DNA from: Azospirillum griseum
GTDB lineage: Bacteria; Pseudomonadota; Alphaproteobacteria; Azospirillales; Azospirillaceae
Reading direction: 5' to 3'
DNA: 64,000 bases
Assembly: GCF_003966125.1 (NCBI RefSeq)
Contig: NZ_RXMA01000001.1
Span: forward strand, 271,560-335,559
Under the pieces are notes generated by a model that ran no database searches, was not told the origin of the DNA, and saw only the letters and a list, made by a program, of their open reading frames with translations. This document shows positions 45,083 to 54,010 of the stretch, one piece after another. The translations under genes and the position numbers were made by a program. How positions within the stretch are numbered: position 1 is the first letter of the stretch; every line of letters begins with the position of its first letter.

Positions 45083-45103
45083 AAATCATGTTTGATATGA
45101 TTT
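45083..45103. promoter_or_regulatory. AT-rich inverted repeat before DUF2155
   Basis: AAATCAT (45083-45089) and ATGATTT (45097-45103) are perfect 7-bp arms around a 7-base spacer, about 130 bp upstream of the DUF2155 gene in a conspicuously AT-rich patch. The position suits an operator; no known regulator site is recognised. Confidence 0.35.
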
Positions 45104-45230
45104 CAAAACAAATTCACTCCGCTCAACAAACCCGCGTGCAGCCCTGCCCCGTTCCGCACCCCATGGACGGCGGCGCGCTTCCGGGATAGAAGGCGGGACC
45201 GATCCGATCACACCACGAAAGCGATCCGAC

Positions 45231-45647
45231 GTGACGACGTTTTCGACGCTCCTGCCCCGGTTGGCCGCCGTTGCGGCTTTGGTTGGGGCCACCCTGCTGT
45301 CCGCCCCGCCGACCGCCAACGCCGCCGCCAAGCCGGAACAGATGCTGTCCCGCCCCGGTGCGAAGCTGCAATGGCTGGACAAGGTGACGGCCCGGACCTC
45401 CACCTTCACCATCGCGGTGGGGGAGACCAAGGCGATGGGCAGCCTGCGCATCACCCTGCGCGCCTGCCGGGAAAACCCGCCGATCGAGCCGCCGGAGGCC
45501 GCCGCCTTCCTGGAAATCACCGAAATCAAGCCCGGCGAACAGGCCGAGGCCGCCTTCAGCGGTTGGATGTTCGCCTCCAGCCCCGGCCTGTCGGCGATGG
45601 AAAACGCCATTTACGACGTCTGGGTCCTGTCCTGCACCGCGTCCTGA
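45231..45647 (+). CDS. DUF2155 periplasmic protein
   Basis: 138 residues. Signal peptide (about 1-31, ending ANAA), then LQWLDKVTARTSTFTIAVGETKAMGSLRITLRACRENPPIEPPEAAAFLEI, the DUF2155 signature with conserved cysteine; a second cysteine lies near the C-terminus (WVLSCTAS) and may form a disulfide. Function unknown; the family is alphaproteobacterial and travels with complex I accessory and Mla genes. GTG start at 45231. Confidence 0.9.
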   Translation: MTTFSTLLPRLAAVAALVGATLLSAPPTANAAAKPEQMLSRPGAKLQWLDKVTARTSTFTIAVGETKAMGSLRITLRACRENPPIEPPEAAAFLEITEIKPGEQAEAAFSGWMFASSPGLSAMENAIYDVWVLSCTAS

Positions 45648-45667
45648 CCCGGCATCCGCACGCAGCA

Positions 45668-45699
45668 AAAAGCCGCCGCTGATCCCAGCGGCGGCTTTT
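45668..45699. terminator. Bidirectional terminator
   Basis: 14-bp arms AAAAGCCGCCGCTG and CAGCGGCGGCTTTT around ATCC, with T-runs in both directions, between the convergent DUF2155 and hydrolase genes. Confidence 0.9.
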
Positions 45700-45734
45700 G
45701 TCGTTTCGGCACCGTTATGAAAGCGGGCCGCCCG

Positions 45735-46403
45735 TCACTCGACCGGGGCCGCAATCGTCGGGTTGGTGCCCACGGAGGTCGCCAGATAGTCATCGACCTG
45801 CGCGGCCAGATCGTCGGTGCGGTTGGCGAAGAAATGGCTCGCACCCGGAACGACCCGGTGGTCGATGCGGATGTCCTTCTGGTGCGACAGCTTCGTCACC
45901 AGTTTCGTCACCGCCGCCGCCGGGACCAGTTCGTCCCGGTCGCCGTGGATGATGAGACCGGAGGACGGGCACGGGGCCAAAAAGGAAAAATCGAACATGT
46001 TCGCCGGGGGGGAGACCGAGACGAACCCGTCAATCTCCGGCCGCCGCATCAGCAATTGCATGCCGATCCACGCGCCGAACGACACCCCGCCGACCCAGCA
46101 GACCGGGGCGTTGGGGTTGTGCGTCTGCAACCAATCCAGCGCGGCGGCGGCGTCGGCCAACTCCCCCTCGCCCTTGTCGTAGGTGCCCTGGCTGCGCCCG
46201 ACCCCGCGAAAGTTGAAGCGCAGGGCCGAATAGCCGCGCTTGATGAAGGACTGGAACAGGGTGAAGACCACCTTGTTGTTCATCGTCCCATTGTGCTGCG
46301 GAAGGGGGTGCAACAGCAGCGCGATCGGGGCGTTCGGCTGCTTGCCATGGGTGTAACGGCCTTCCAGGCGACCGGCGGGACCGTTGATGAGCACTTCAGG
46401 CAT
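45735..46403 (-). CDS. Alpha/beta hydrolase
   Basis: 222 residues. The nucleophile elbow is G106-V-S108-F-G, with a later IIHGDRDELVP (acid) and PGASHFF (histidine). The N-terminal LLLHPLPQHNGTMNNKVV and RFNFRGVGRSQG are typical of the YsgA/COG2945-type small hydrolases. The substrate is not predictable. It is divergent from cysE, with a 299-bp intergenic region. Confidence 0.9.
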   Translation of the reverse strand: MPEVLINGPAGRLEGRYTHGKQPNAPIALLLHPLPQHNGTMNNKVVFTLFQSFIKRGYSALRFNFRGVGRSQGTYDKGEGELADAAAALDWLQTHNPNAPVCWVGGVSFGAWIGMQLLMRRPEIDGFVSVSPPANMFDFSFLAPCPSSGLIIHGDRDELVPAAAVTKLVTKLSHQKDIRIDHRVVPGASHFFANRTDDLAAQVDDYLATSVGTNPTIAAPVE

Positions 46404-46702
46404 GGGAGCGACGATCCTGACGCGAACGAAGGGTTGTCGAAACAGCCGCAGGGCCGGAAACCGGCCCCAACGGCGCGTTAACGGGGTTTCCCGTCACGGA
46501 GTGGGGTTTTTCGGCACACAATACTTGACCGCTGTGGTTGGTCATCCTATATGCGTCGAATGGTCCTCCGGGGCAACCCGCGCGCCCCGCCTCCGTGGTT
46601 GGGCCGCTGTGCGGCGTCCGTCCCTGGGGGCCAAGCGGCTGGACTCCTGCGAAAGATCGCTCTTTCAGCAAGAGGGCGGACTATACCACGGCGGGTGATG
46701 GC
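46404..46702. other. Intergenic region upstream of cysE
   Basis: No gene is seen here. The stretch contains a good sigma-70 promoter pointing to cysE (46525-46553) and leaves a 150-base leader before the cysE start. No recognisable Cys- or Fe-S-responsive site (for instance a type 1 IscR box) was found by eye. Confidence 0.5.
46525..46553 (+). promoter_or_regulatory. Candidate sigma-70 promoter of cysE-iscR
   Basis: TTGACC (46525-46530), 17 bp, TATATG (46548-46553). A strong consensus match about 150 bp upstream of the cysE start; it probably drives cysE, iscR and the following sulfur genes. Confidence 0.6.
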
Positions 46703-47440
46703 GTGTTCAAGCATCTTCGCGAAGAGATCGACGGGATCCTGGCCCGCGACCCCGCCGCGCGCTCCCGGTTGGAGGTGGCGTTGTGCTACCCCGGCCTGCA
46801 CGCCCTGGTGCTGCACCGTCTGGCCCGCCGCGCGCGCGACGCCGGGCTGCATCTGCCCGCCCGGCTGATTTCCCACCTGGCCCGTGCGTTGACCGGCATC
46901 GAAATCCACCCCGGGGCCACCATCGGCCGCCGCGTCTTCATCGACCATGGCATGGGCGTGGTCATCGGCGAAACGGCGGAGATCGGCGATGACGTCACGC
47001 TCTATCACGGCGTGACGCTGGGCGGCACCTCGCTGAACCATGGCAAACGCCATCCCACGCTGGGCAACGGCGTGATCGTCGGCGCCGGGGCGAAAATCCT
47101 GGGGGCGATCACCATCGGCGCTGGGGCGCGGGTCGGGGCCAACGCCGTGGTGGTGGCCGATGTCGCCCCCGGCGCGTCGGTCGTCGGCATCCCGGCCAAG
47201 CCGGTGACGGCCTCCGCCAGCGCCACCGCCCTGCCCGGCAACACACCCGCCTTTCTGCCGTATGGCACCCCCTGCGGCGACCTTCCCGACCCGATGGCGC
47301 GCGCGCTGTCCGGCCTGCTCGACCAGATGACGGCGCTGCACGCCCGTGTGGCCGAGTTGGAGGCCGCCGCATCCCCCCACACCAGCCCCCCACCCCACCG
47401 CAACGGCGGAACCGGGGACGTTCAAGGAGACACGCGATGA
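46703..47440 (+). CDS. cysE: Serine O-acetyltransferase
   Basis: 245 residues. N-terminal helical part ([20 protein letters not shown]) followed by a left-handed beta-helix of hexapeptide repeats including [45 protein letters not shown]. CysE makes O-acetylserine for cysteine synthesis. GTG 46703 is the best start: the frame is open to 46538, but the extra residues do not resemble CysE. The C-terminal 60 residues are variable and end in a Pro/His tail. The stop overlaps iscR (ATGA). Confidence 0.94.
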   Translation: MFKHLREEIDGILARDPAARSRLEVALCYPGLHALVLHRLARRARDAGLHLPARLISHLARALTGIEIHPGATIGRRVFIDHGMGVVIGETAEIGDDVTLYHGVTLGGTSLNHGKRHPTLGNGVIVGAGAKILGAITIGAGARVGANAVVVADVAPGASVVGIPAKPVTASASATALPGNTPAFLPYGTPCGDLPDPMARALSGLLDQMTALHARVAELEAAASPHTSPPPHRNGGTGDVQGDTR

Positions 47441-47934
47441 GATTGAGCACCAAGGGACGCTACGCCGTGATGGCCATGGTCGATCTGGCCGCGACCAGCC
47501 AGGGCAGCCCGGTCGCGCTCGCCGACATCGCCGAGCGGCAGGAAATCTCCCTGTCCTATCTGGAACAGCTCTTTGCCAAGCTGCGCAAGGGCGGCCTGGT
47601 CAAGAGCGTGCGCGGCCCCGGCGGCGGCTATCTGCTCGCTCATCCGGCCGACGAAACCCGCGTGTCCGACATCATCCTGGCGGTGGACGAGCCGATCCGC
47701 ACCACCCGTTGCGCCAACGGCACGCCGCAGGGCTGCCGGACCAACCGCTCGCGCTGCCTCACGCATGATCTGTGGGAAGAGTTGGGCAACCAAATCCACA
47801 TGTATCTCAGCTCCGTCACCATCGCCGATGTGGTGGAACGGCGGATCATCGGAACCAGCGGCCTGTCGCTGCCCCGCGCGATCCTGCCCGACGGTGTCCT
47901 GCCCGACGGCGACGCCGCCGTCGCCGCCGAGTGA
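47437..47934 (+). CDS. iscR: Rrf2-family Fe-S regulator IscR
   Basis: 165 residues. Winged helix N-terminus [18 protein letters not shown], the PGGGYLL wing, and a cluster-binding set Cys92, Cys100, Cys107 with His110, the arrangement of IscR. It should sense [2Fe-2S] status and repress Fe-S assembly genes. Coupled to cysE by a four-base overlap and followed by a cysteine desulfurase, so cysteine supply and Fe-S control are on one transcript. The C-terminal tail is acidic and not conserved. Confidence 0.94.
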   Translation: MRLSTKGRYAVMAMVDLAATSQGSPVALADIAERQEISLSYLEQLFAKLRKGGLVKSVRGPGGGYLLAHPADETRVSDIILAVDEPIRTTRCANGTPQGCRTNRSRCLTHDLWEELGNQIHMYLSSVTIADVVERRIIGTSGLSLPRAILPDGVLPDGDAAVAAE

Positions 47935-47974
47935 CGTCGCTGCACCGTGGTCCATCCGTGATGGGAACGCCCCG

Positions 47975-49096
47975 ATGACCACCCTTGGACCCGAGCGGAT
48001 CTATCTGGATCACAACGCCACCACCCCGCTGAAACCGGCGGTGCGGGACGCGATGATCCAGGCGATGGATCTCGTCGGCAACCCGTCGTCGGTCCACGCC
48101 TTTGGCCGCCGCGCCCGCCGGGCGGTGGAGGACGCGCGCGCCGCCGTCGCCGCCCTGGTCGGGGTCAAACCGGCCCAGGTGCTGTTCACCGGCAGCGGGA
48201 CGGAGGCCAACAACATGGCGCTGCGCGGCTTTCCCGGCCGCCGCGTCCTGACCTCCGCCATCGAGCATGAGTCGGTGCTGGCCGCCGTGACCGACGCCGA
48301 CCGCCTGCCGGTGACGCCCAGCGGCGCGCTGGCGCTCGACGCGCTGGCCGAAGCGCTGGAGCGGGTCGAGCCGAACCGGGCGCTGCTGTCGCTGATGGTC
48401 GCCAACAACGAGACCGGCGTGCTTCAGCCGGTGGCCGAGGCCGCCGCGCTGGCCCGCGCGCGCGGCGCGCTGGTCCACGCCGATGCGGTGCAGGCGGCGG
48501 GGCGGTTGCCGCTGTCGCTGCCCGCCCTGGGCGTCGATCTGCTGACCCTGTCGGCGCACAAGCTGGGCGGACCGGCGGGGGTCGGCGCGATGATCCTGGC
48601 CGAAGGGCTGGAACCCGACGCGCTGGTGCGCGGCGGTGGGCAGGAAAAGCGCAAACGGGCGGGAACCGAAAACCTGCTGGGCATCGTCGGCTTCGGGGCC
48701 GCCGCCCGGTTGGCGCGCGCGGAGTTGCCCGCCGCCGCCACGCTCGCCCCCCTGCGTGACCGGTTGGAGCGCGAGGCCCTGGCCGCCGCGCCGTTGGCGC
48801 GGGTGATGGGGGCCGACGCCCCACGCGTGCCCAACACCAGCTGTCTGGTGCTGCCCGGCCTGTCGGGGGAAACGCAGGTGATGGCGCTGGATCTGGCCGG
48901 GGTGGCGGTCAGCGCCGGGTCGGCCTGTTCCAGCGGCAAGGTCAAGCCGTCGCATGTGCTCGCCGCGATGGGGGCGGACGCGGCCAGCGCCTCGTCCGCC
49001 ATCCGCGTCAGCCTGGGTTGGACCAGCGACGACGCGGCGGTGGACCGCTTCCTGGCGGCGTGGAGCGCGCTGGCCCGCCGGAGCGTGGCGGCATGA
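47975..49096 (+). CDS. Cysteine desulfurase (NifS/IscS-like)
   Basis: 373 residues. PLP-binding Lys196 in LSAHKLGG and the active-site Cys318 in AGSACSSGKVKPS on the mobile loop; YLDHNATTP and GTEANNMALR are also typical. It removes sulfur from cysteine for Fe-S clusters or tRNA thiolation. Since iscU and iscA are absent downstream but ferredoxin and mnmA are present, delivery to MnmA is a likely use. ATG 47975 gives the family-standard start. Confidence 0.94.
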   Translation: MTTLGPERIYLDHNATTPLKPAVRDAMIQAMDLVGNPSSVHAFGRRARRAVEDARAAVAALVGVKPAQVLFTGSGTEANNMALRGFPGRRVLTSAIEHESVLAAVTDADRLPVTPSGALALDALAEALERVEPNRALLSLMVANNETGVLQPVAEAAALARARGALVHADAVQAAGRLPLSLPALGVDLLTLSAHKLGGPAGVGAMILAEGLEPDALVRGGGQEKRKRAGTENLLGIVGFGAAARLARAELPAAATLAPLRDRLEREALAAAPLARVMGADAPRVPNTSCLVLPGLSGETQVMALDLAGVAVSAGSACSSGKVKPSHVLAAMGADAASASSAIRVSLGWTSDDAAVDRFLAAWSALARRSVAA

Positions 49097-49219
49097 GATC
49101 CCGGGCGGCGTGAAATCCCGCATTGCGCCCGGCGGCGGTTCTGGGTATGACGCGGCTGGAGCACCGACGCATGGCCTGTCGCGTGGCCTGTCGTCTTGGC
49201 GTTTTGGTGGACCGCACGC

Positions 49220-49627
49220 ATGACCCGTTCCGAATCCGGCCCGTCCAGCGGCGGCCCCAACGCCCCCGATCCTTGCGGCCCCGGTCCTTGCGGCCAGTGC
49301 GGGGCGGTGGTCGGCGCGCGCGCCATGTTCTGCCACGCCTGCGGGGCCGTGCTGCCGCCCGCCCCGCTCGATCCCTTCACCCGGTTGGGGTTGGAACGCC
49401 GCGCCGATCTCGACCCGGCGCGCGTCGCCCGGCAATACAGCGGCTTTGCCCGCGCCTTCACCGGTGACCGTTTCGCCAACCGGGACGAGGCCCAGCGCGC
49501 CAACGCCCGCGCCCAACTGGCGGCGTTGGACGACGCGCTGGCGACGCTGACCGACCCGGCCCGCCGCGCCCGCGCGCTGAAGGCGCTGGACGAGAGCACC
49601 GGCGCTCCCGCCCCGACCACCCCCTGA
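49220..49627 (+). CDS. Zinc-ribbon plus degenerate J-domain protein (HscB-like, no HPD)
   Basis: 135 residues. The N-terminus holds a tetracysteine knuckle, C24-GQ-C27 and C38-HA-C41. Residues about 50-125 align with HscB J-domains: [13 protein letters not shown], then [18 protein letters not shown], where HscB has HPDKF, then [18 protein letters not shown]. The invariant HPD is replaced by T81-G82-D83, and the C-terminal IscU-binding helix bundle of HscB is missing. Eukaryotic HSC20 has a similar tetracysteine N-terminus. It lies between the desulfurase and ferredoxin genes, where hscB normally sits, but no hscA is present. It probably lost Hsp70 stimulation. Identity as an HscB relic is an inference from alignment by eye and position. 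Confidence 0.65.
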   Translation: MTRSESGPSSGGPNAPDPCGPGPCGQCGAVVGARAMFCHACGAVLPPAPLDPFTRLGLERRADLDPARVARQYSGFARAFTGDRFANRDEAQRANARAQLAALDDALATLTDPARRARALKALDESTGAPAPTTP

Positions 49628-49664
49628 CCCCACCCCCGCCATCCAAGAAGAAACGAGGATAGCC

Positions 49665-49997
49665 ATGCCGAAGATGACCTTCATCGAAACCGACGGTTCC
49701 CGCCGCGAGGTCGAGGCCCCGTTGGGCCTGTCCGTGCTGGAAATCGCCCACAAGAACAGCCTGGATCTGGAAGGGGCCTGCGAAGGCTCGCTCGCCTGCT
49801 CCACCTGCCACGTCATCATCGAGCCGGAATGGTTCGACGTTCTGCCCGACGCGGCGGAGGACGAGGAAGACATGCTGGATCTCGCCTTCGGCCTGACCAA
49901 GACCTCGCGTCTGGGCTGCCAGATCATCATGACCGAAGAGCTGGACGGCCTGGTCGTCCGCCTGCCCAGCGGCGCGAACAACGCCTCCAAGGGCTGA
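49665..49997 (+). CDS. fdx: ISC-type [2Fe-2S] ferredoxin
   Basis: 110 residues with the adrenodoxin-type cluster ligands Cys39, Cys45, Cys48 and Cys85 (C-x5-C-x2-C...C) and an acidic patch [11 protein letters not shown]. It provides electrons for Fe-S assembly. The position after a desulfurase and an HscB-like gene is the standard end of an isc operon, although the middle genes are missing here. Confidence 0.95.
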   Translation: MPKMTFIETDGSRREVEAPLGLSVLEIAHKNSLDLEGACEGSLACSTCHVIIEPEWFDVLPDAAEDEEDMLDLAFGLTKTSRLGCQIIMTEELDGLVVRLPSGANNASKG

Positions 49998-50137
49998 CGC
50001 TTCGGGACAGAGGGCGGGTTGACGCCGCCGCCCGGCGGTCAAATTTGGCTTTGACCGGTTCCGGTGGCACCCCGCCCCCATCCCACAACGCGCCCGTTCC
50101 CACCGCCGGGGGCGGCGCGGTTTCGACGGTGAACGTC

Positions 50138-51286
50138 ATGAACTCCCTCGGTCTTGCCAAACGCCCCCAGGACACCCGCGTGGTGGTCGCCATGTCCGGC
50201 GGGGTGGATTCCTCCGTCACCGCCGCCATGCTGCGGGAGGAGGGCTACGACGTCGTCGGCATCACCCTGCAACTCTACGATCACGGTCTGGCGGTGATGA
50301 AGGCCGGGGCCTGCTGCGCCGGTCAGGACATCTACGACGCCCGGCAGGTCGCCGACCGCATCGGCATCCCGCATTATGTGCTGGATTACGAGGGGCGCTT
50401 CTCGCAGGACGTGATGGATGATTTCGCCGACAGCTACCTGCGCGGCGAAACCCCGATCCCCTGCGTGCGTTGCAACCAGCGGGTCAAGTTCCGCGACCTG
50501 CTGAACACCGCGCGGGAACTGGGGGCCGAAGCGCTGGCGACCGGCCATTACGTCCGCCGTCTGGTCGGCGCGCAGGGGGCCGAACTGCACCGCGCCGTCG
50601 ATCCGGCCAAGGACCAGAGCTATTTCCTGTTCGCCACCACGCGCGAGCAGTTGGAGTTCCTGCGCTTCCCGCTGGGCGGCCTGACCAAGCCGGAAACCCG
50701 CGCGCTGGCCGAACGCCACGGGCTGGAGGTGGCGAGCAAGCCCGACAGCCAGGACATTTGCTTCGTTCCCGATGGCGATTACGCCGCCGTCGTCGCCAAG
50801 CTGCGCCCAGGCTCGGTCGAGCCGGGCGAGATCGTCCACATCGACGGCCGCGTGCTGGGACGGCACCAGGGCGTCGTCCATTACACGGTCGGCCAGCGCA
50901 AGGGCTTGGGCATCGGCGGCATCAAGGGCGAGGACGAGGCGCTCTACGTCGTCCGTCTGGAGCCGGGGCAACGCCGCGTCGTCGTCGGCCCGCGCCGCGA
51001 TCTGGCCCGCTCCGTGGTGATGGTGCGCGAGGTCAATTGGCTCGGCCCCGACCGGCCCATCAGCGCCGGAGCCGAAGGCATGGACGAGAGCGCGGGCCTG
51101 CCGGTGTCGGTCAAGCTGCGCTCCGCCCAACCGCCCGCCGCCGCCCTGTGGCACCGCACCGGCCCCGACAGCGCCCGGGTGGAGTTGCTGGAACCGCAGC
51201 ACGGCGTGGCCCCCGGCCAGGCCTGCGTCGTCTATCAGGGCGACCGTGTTTTGGGCGGCGGCTGGATCGCCGGAACCGCTGCGTGA
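50138..51286 (+). CDS. mnmA: tRNA-specific 2-thiouridylase MnmA
   Basis: 382 residues. The PP-loop is [10 protein letters not shown], the catalytic cysteines are in [11 protein letters not shown] and [11 protein letters not shown], and [12 protein letters not shown] is conserved. MnmA thiolates U34 of tRNA-Lys, -Glu and -Gln, with sulfur from a cysteine desulfurase, which is encoded four genes upstream. ATG 50138 was chosen; the frame is open further upstream. The tRNA-Met promoter begins 28 bp after the stop. Confidence 0.95.
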   Translation: MNSLGLAKRPQDTRVVVAMSGGVDSSVTAAMLREEGYDVVGITLQLYDHGLAVMKAGACCAGQDIYDARQVADRIGIPHYVLDYEGRFSQDVMDDFADSYLRGETPIPCVRCNQRVKFRDLLNTARELGAEALATGHYVRRLVGAQGAELHRAVDPAKDQSYFLFATTREQLEFLRFPLGGLTKPETRALAERHGLEVASKPDSQDICFVPDGDYAAVVAKLRPGSVEPGEIVHIDGRVLGRHQGVVHYTVGQRKGLGIGGIKGEDEALYVVRLEPGQRRVVVGPRRDLARSVVMVREVNWLGPDRPISAGAEGMDESAGLPVSVKLRSAQPPAAALWHRTGPDSARVELLEPQHGVAPGQACVVYQGDRVLGGGWIAGTAA

Positions 51287-51313
51287 AAAAATCAAAAAAG
51301 TGAAATCGGGCGC

Positions 51314-51342
51314 TTGACAAAAAACCGCCCCCTATTCTATAG
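51314..51342 (+). promoter_or_regulatory. Promoter of tRNA-Met
   Basis: TTGACA (51314-51319), 17 bp, CTATAG (51337-51342), 44 bp upstream of the tRNA 5' end. Near-consensus alphaproteobacterial housekeeping promoter. Confidence 0.75.
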
Positions 51343-51386
51343 AAGCGGCCCGGCCGGAAACGACCGGACAGGATGGTGGCCACGAT

Positions 51387-51461
51387 GGCAGCGTAGCTCA
51401 GTGGTAGAGCAGGGGAATCATAATCCCTTGGTCGGGGGTTCAAATCCCTCCGCTGCTACCA
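51387..51461 (+). tRNA. tRNA-Met (CAT), elongator type
   Basis: 75 nt with encoded CCA. Acceptor 51387-51393 pairs with 51451-51457 (first pair G-U); D-arm 51396-51410, anticodon stem 51412-51416 with 51424-51428, anticodon CAT at 51419-51421, T-arm and CCA at 51459-51461. The sequence resembles alphaproteobacterial elongator tRNA-Met; an initiator is ruled out by the lack of GGG/CCC pairs at the base of the anticodon stem. A tRNA-Ile(CAT) to be modified by TilS is the only alternative. Confidence 0.93.
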
Positions 51462-51487
51462 TCATCCGGTCCAACCGACCGACGCGC

Positions 51488-51519
51488 AAACCCCGCTCAG
51501 AGCGCTCTGAGCGGGGTTT
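51488..51519. terminator. Terminator after tRNA-Met
   Basis: A 32-bp perfect palindrome with 14-bp arms AAACCCCGCTCAGA and its complement around GCGC, followed by TTTG and further T; also downstream of the convergent DUF2189 gene. Confidence 0.88.
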
Positions 51520-51549
51520 GTTGTTTTCAGGCGTTTCCGGTGCCGATTT

Positions 51550-52356
51550 TCAGGGGGCCGGCTTCACCAGATCGCGGTAGGCGTGCCAACTGGCGTGGCC
51601 GATCAGCGGCAGGGCCACGATCAGACCCAGCATCGCCGTGGCTAGGCCGATGCCGGTGATCAGCACGATCAAACCGGCCCACAGCGCCATGGCGCGCGGG
51701 TTCTTCACCACGGCGACAAAGGACACCAGCGCCGCCGCGAACACGTCCTCCTGCCGGTCCAGCATCATCGGCAGGGCGGTGACGTTGGTGACGAAGGCAA
51801 CGGCGGCGAAGGCAAAGCCCAGCGCGGTGACGAACAGGGTGAAGGCCATCCCGTCGAGCGTCAGGGTCTGGGCGAGCAGGCTCGACAGGCTCATCGACAC
51901 GTAGGGGAAGAACAGCGCGAAGGCGATGACGTTCAGCCGGATCCAGATCATCATGAACAGCATCAGCACCAGCCCCGCCGTCAGAATGTGATAGGGGTTG
52001 GCCCGCCACGCCGTCAGCGCCCGCCACAGGCTGGGCCGACGCCCCTCCTCCACATCCTTGGACATCTGGTAGAGGCCGAGCGTCAGCAACGGGGCCACCA
52101 GAAGGAAGGCCCCGATCATCGGGGCGATCAGATAGGCCATGCCCGCTTCGGTCAACCCCACGGTCAGGCCCAGCCCGATGGCGACGAACATCGCGCCGTA
52201 GGTCAGGCTGACCCAGCCCGCCGCCCGCAGATCGGCCCAGCCCAACCACAGCCAGCCGACCACCTGGGCCGGTGTGACCGTGCGCACCCGATGTTCGTAG
52301 GGCAGCGCGCCGTAACGGGGGGAGGCGGAATCGTCGGTCGGTCGCAGGTCGGTCAT
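51550..52356 (-). CDS. DUF2189 family membrane protein
   Basis: 268 residues with about six hydrophobic helices in pairs. The start VRTVTPAQVVGWLWLGWADLRAAGWVSLTYGAMF and LAPMIGAFLLVAPLLTLGLYQMSKDVEEGRRP fit DUF2189, an integral membrane family of unknown function common in proteobacteria and sometimes near cytochrome oxidase genes. ATG 52356 was chosen from the family pattern; the frame is open to 52461. Confidence 0.85.
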   Translation of the reverse strand: MTDLRPTDDSASPRYGALPYEHRVRTVTPAQVVGWLWLGWADLRAAGWVSLTYGAMFVAIGLGLTVGLTEAGMAYLIAPMIGAFLLVAPLLTLGLYQMSKDVEEGRRPSLWRALTAWRANPYHILTAGLVLMLFMMIWIRLNVIAFALFFPYVSMSLSSLLAQTLTLDGMAFTLFVTALGFAFAAVAFVTNVTALPMMLDRQEDVFAAALVSFVAVVKNPRAMALWAGLIVLITGIGLATAMLGLIVALPLIGHASWHAYRDLVKPAP

Positions 52357-52503
52357 CGGGCGTCTCGTCCACAGGCCGCAGGGTCTGTTTATAGGAGCGG
52401 AAAGCGCGACGCCGGGGAAGAGAAAAAGTTCAGGATTCAAACTGTCCGTAACCAAAGTCATATACAGTCAGGATGAATGCGCTCCGCTTGGCCCCATCGG
52501 ATC

Positions 52504-53910
52504 TCAGGCCAGCCGCGCCAGCACCGCCCGCCAAAACGCCGCTGGCGACAGGGCGGCCCGCACATGGTCCCGCCCGCGCTGGGCGATGGCGCGGGCCTCC
52601 TCGGGGTGGTCGCGGTAGTAATGGGCCTTGGCCGCAAGGTCGGCGGCGTCGGTGAAGGGAACGTAATGCTCCATCGGTCGCAGCCAATGGGCGGTCGCCG
52701 GGTTGTCCTGCTCCAGCAGCAGGGTGCCGGAGAGCAACGCCTCGAACACCCGGCCTTTGACGTGGGGAACCCCGCCGGTTTGGCTGAGCGGCAGGTTGAT
52801 CGTCATTTGCGACCGCCGCAGCGCGTGGGCGTAATCCTCCAAGCTCAGGGGCGCGTCGCCGCGCTGCCCCCCGGCGATGTGGAGGGACAGACCGGCGGCC
52901 TGCGCCTCGGCCAGGAAGGCCGCACGGGCGGCGCGGACCTGACCGACAAAGCTCACCACCCAATCGCGCGGGCCGCCATCGTCGAAAAAACGGGTGGGAT
53001 CGACCGGCGACCACGCCCCCAACACCGGCCAGCCCGGCAAGCGCGCCTGGGCCAGCGGTTGCGGCAGATCGAGCGACACCACCAGATCGACCAGCCCCTC
53101 CAGCGGCCAGACCGGGGCCAGCCCCCAATCGTCGGCCATGTCATAGAGCGTGACCGCCAGCGCGAAGCCGTGCGCCCGCTTCAGCCGGGCCAGCGTCGCC
53201 GCGCTGGGGTCGAGCGCGGTCAACAGCCCGTTCACCTGCGGCGACAGCATCACCACATCGGGATCGACCTCCGCCACCGCCCGTTCGATCAACCGGTCGA
53301 TCGGCAGACCATGGCCGCGCGCCAAATCATCGACAAAGACCCCGACCGACGCGCCGGGCGTGCAGGCCTCCCGCCCGTCGATGGTGAAGATCATGCAATT
53401 GGACTCGCCCCGCCGAGGATCGAGCAGGAACCAACGCTCGCTGACGAACAGGATGACCGGCTCGGTTCGCCGCCCGCGCGGCGGCAATGGGATCGGGCAG
53501 CCGCGTTCCGGCGACCAGCCCAACGGGTGCGGCGGCGCGTCGTCCGGCCCCAGACCGGCGCGGATTTCGGCCAACAGGGCGCGGCAATAGCTGGCGCTGG
53601 CCAGATCGGGGCGGCCCACCGCCTCGTAGCTTTTCTGCAAATCCTGGTGGAAGACCGGAACGAAGGGGTGCAGCGCGGTGGCCCGTTCCAACAGCGGGAT
53701 GGAGGCCGGAGCCTGCCCGGCCTGACGCAGGAACACCCCCAACAGGCGCAGCGCGTTGTGGTTGGCCGGGTTGACGCCCAGCAGACGACGCAGCAGCGTC
53801 ACCGCCCTCAACGCCCGGCCCGCGTGGTGGCAGGCGATGGCGGCGTCGATGACGTCCTGTTCAACCAACCCCGGTTGGCCGGGGGTTTGGGGAGAGGCTT
53901 GATCCGTCAC
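52504..53910 (-). CDS. TPR protein with a CgeB-like glycosyltransferase domain
   Basis: 468 residues. N-terminal tetratricopeptide region (about 10-130), then a GT-B-like domain with FFDDGGPRDWVVSFVGQVRAARAAFL, INLPLSQTGGVPHVKGRVFEALLSGTLLLEQDN and a C-terminal DHPEEARAIAQRGRDHV, the Glyco_trans_1_2/CgeB pattern. A glycosyl transfer role is inferred; the acceptor is unknown. GTG start 53910. The second TPR-glycosyltransferase fusion in the window, at 18128-19867, uses a different transferase domain. Confidence 0.78.
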   Translation of the reverse strand: MTDQASPQTPGQPGLVEQDVIDAAIACHHAGRALRAVTLLRRLLGVNPANHNALRLLGVFLRQAGQAPASIPLLERATALHPFVPVFHQDLQKSYEAVGRPDLASASYCRALLAEIRAGLGPDDAPPHPLGWSPERGCPIPLPPRGRRTEPVILFVSERWFLLDPRRGESNCMIFTIDGREACTPGASVGVFVDDLARGHGLPIDRLIERAVAEVDPDVVMLSPQVNGLLTALDPSAATLARLKRAHGFALAVTLYDMADDWGLAPVWPLEGLVDLVVSLDLPQPLAQARLPGWPVLGAWSPVDPTRFFDDGGPRDWVVSFVGQVRAARAAFLAEAQAAGLSLHIAGGQRGDAPLSLEDYAHALRRSQMTINLPLSQTGGVPHVKGRVFEALLSGTLLLEQDNPATAHWLRPMEHYVPFTDAADLAAKAHYYRDHPEEARAIAQRGRDHVRAALSPAAFWRAVLARLA

Positions 53911-54010
53911 GCTGGGCGGCTCCGCAAGGCAAGGGCGTTGGCACTGTGCCGGACCCGCCCGCCCCGCTTCAAGCCTTACAGGCCCCGCCCTCTCCCATCG
54001 GTGGCGGCGA

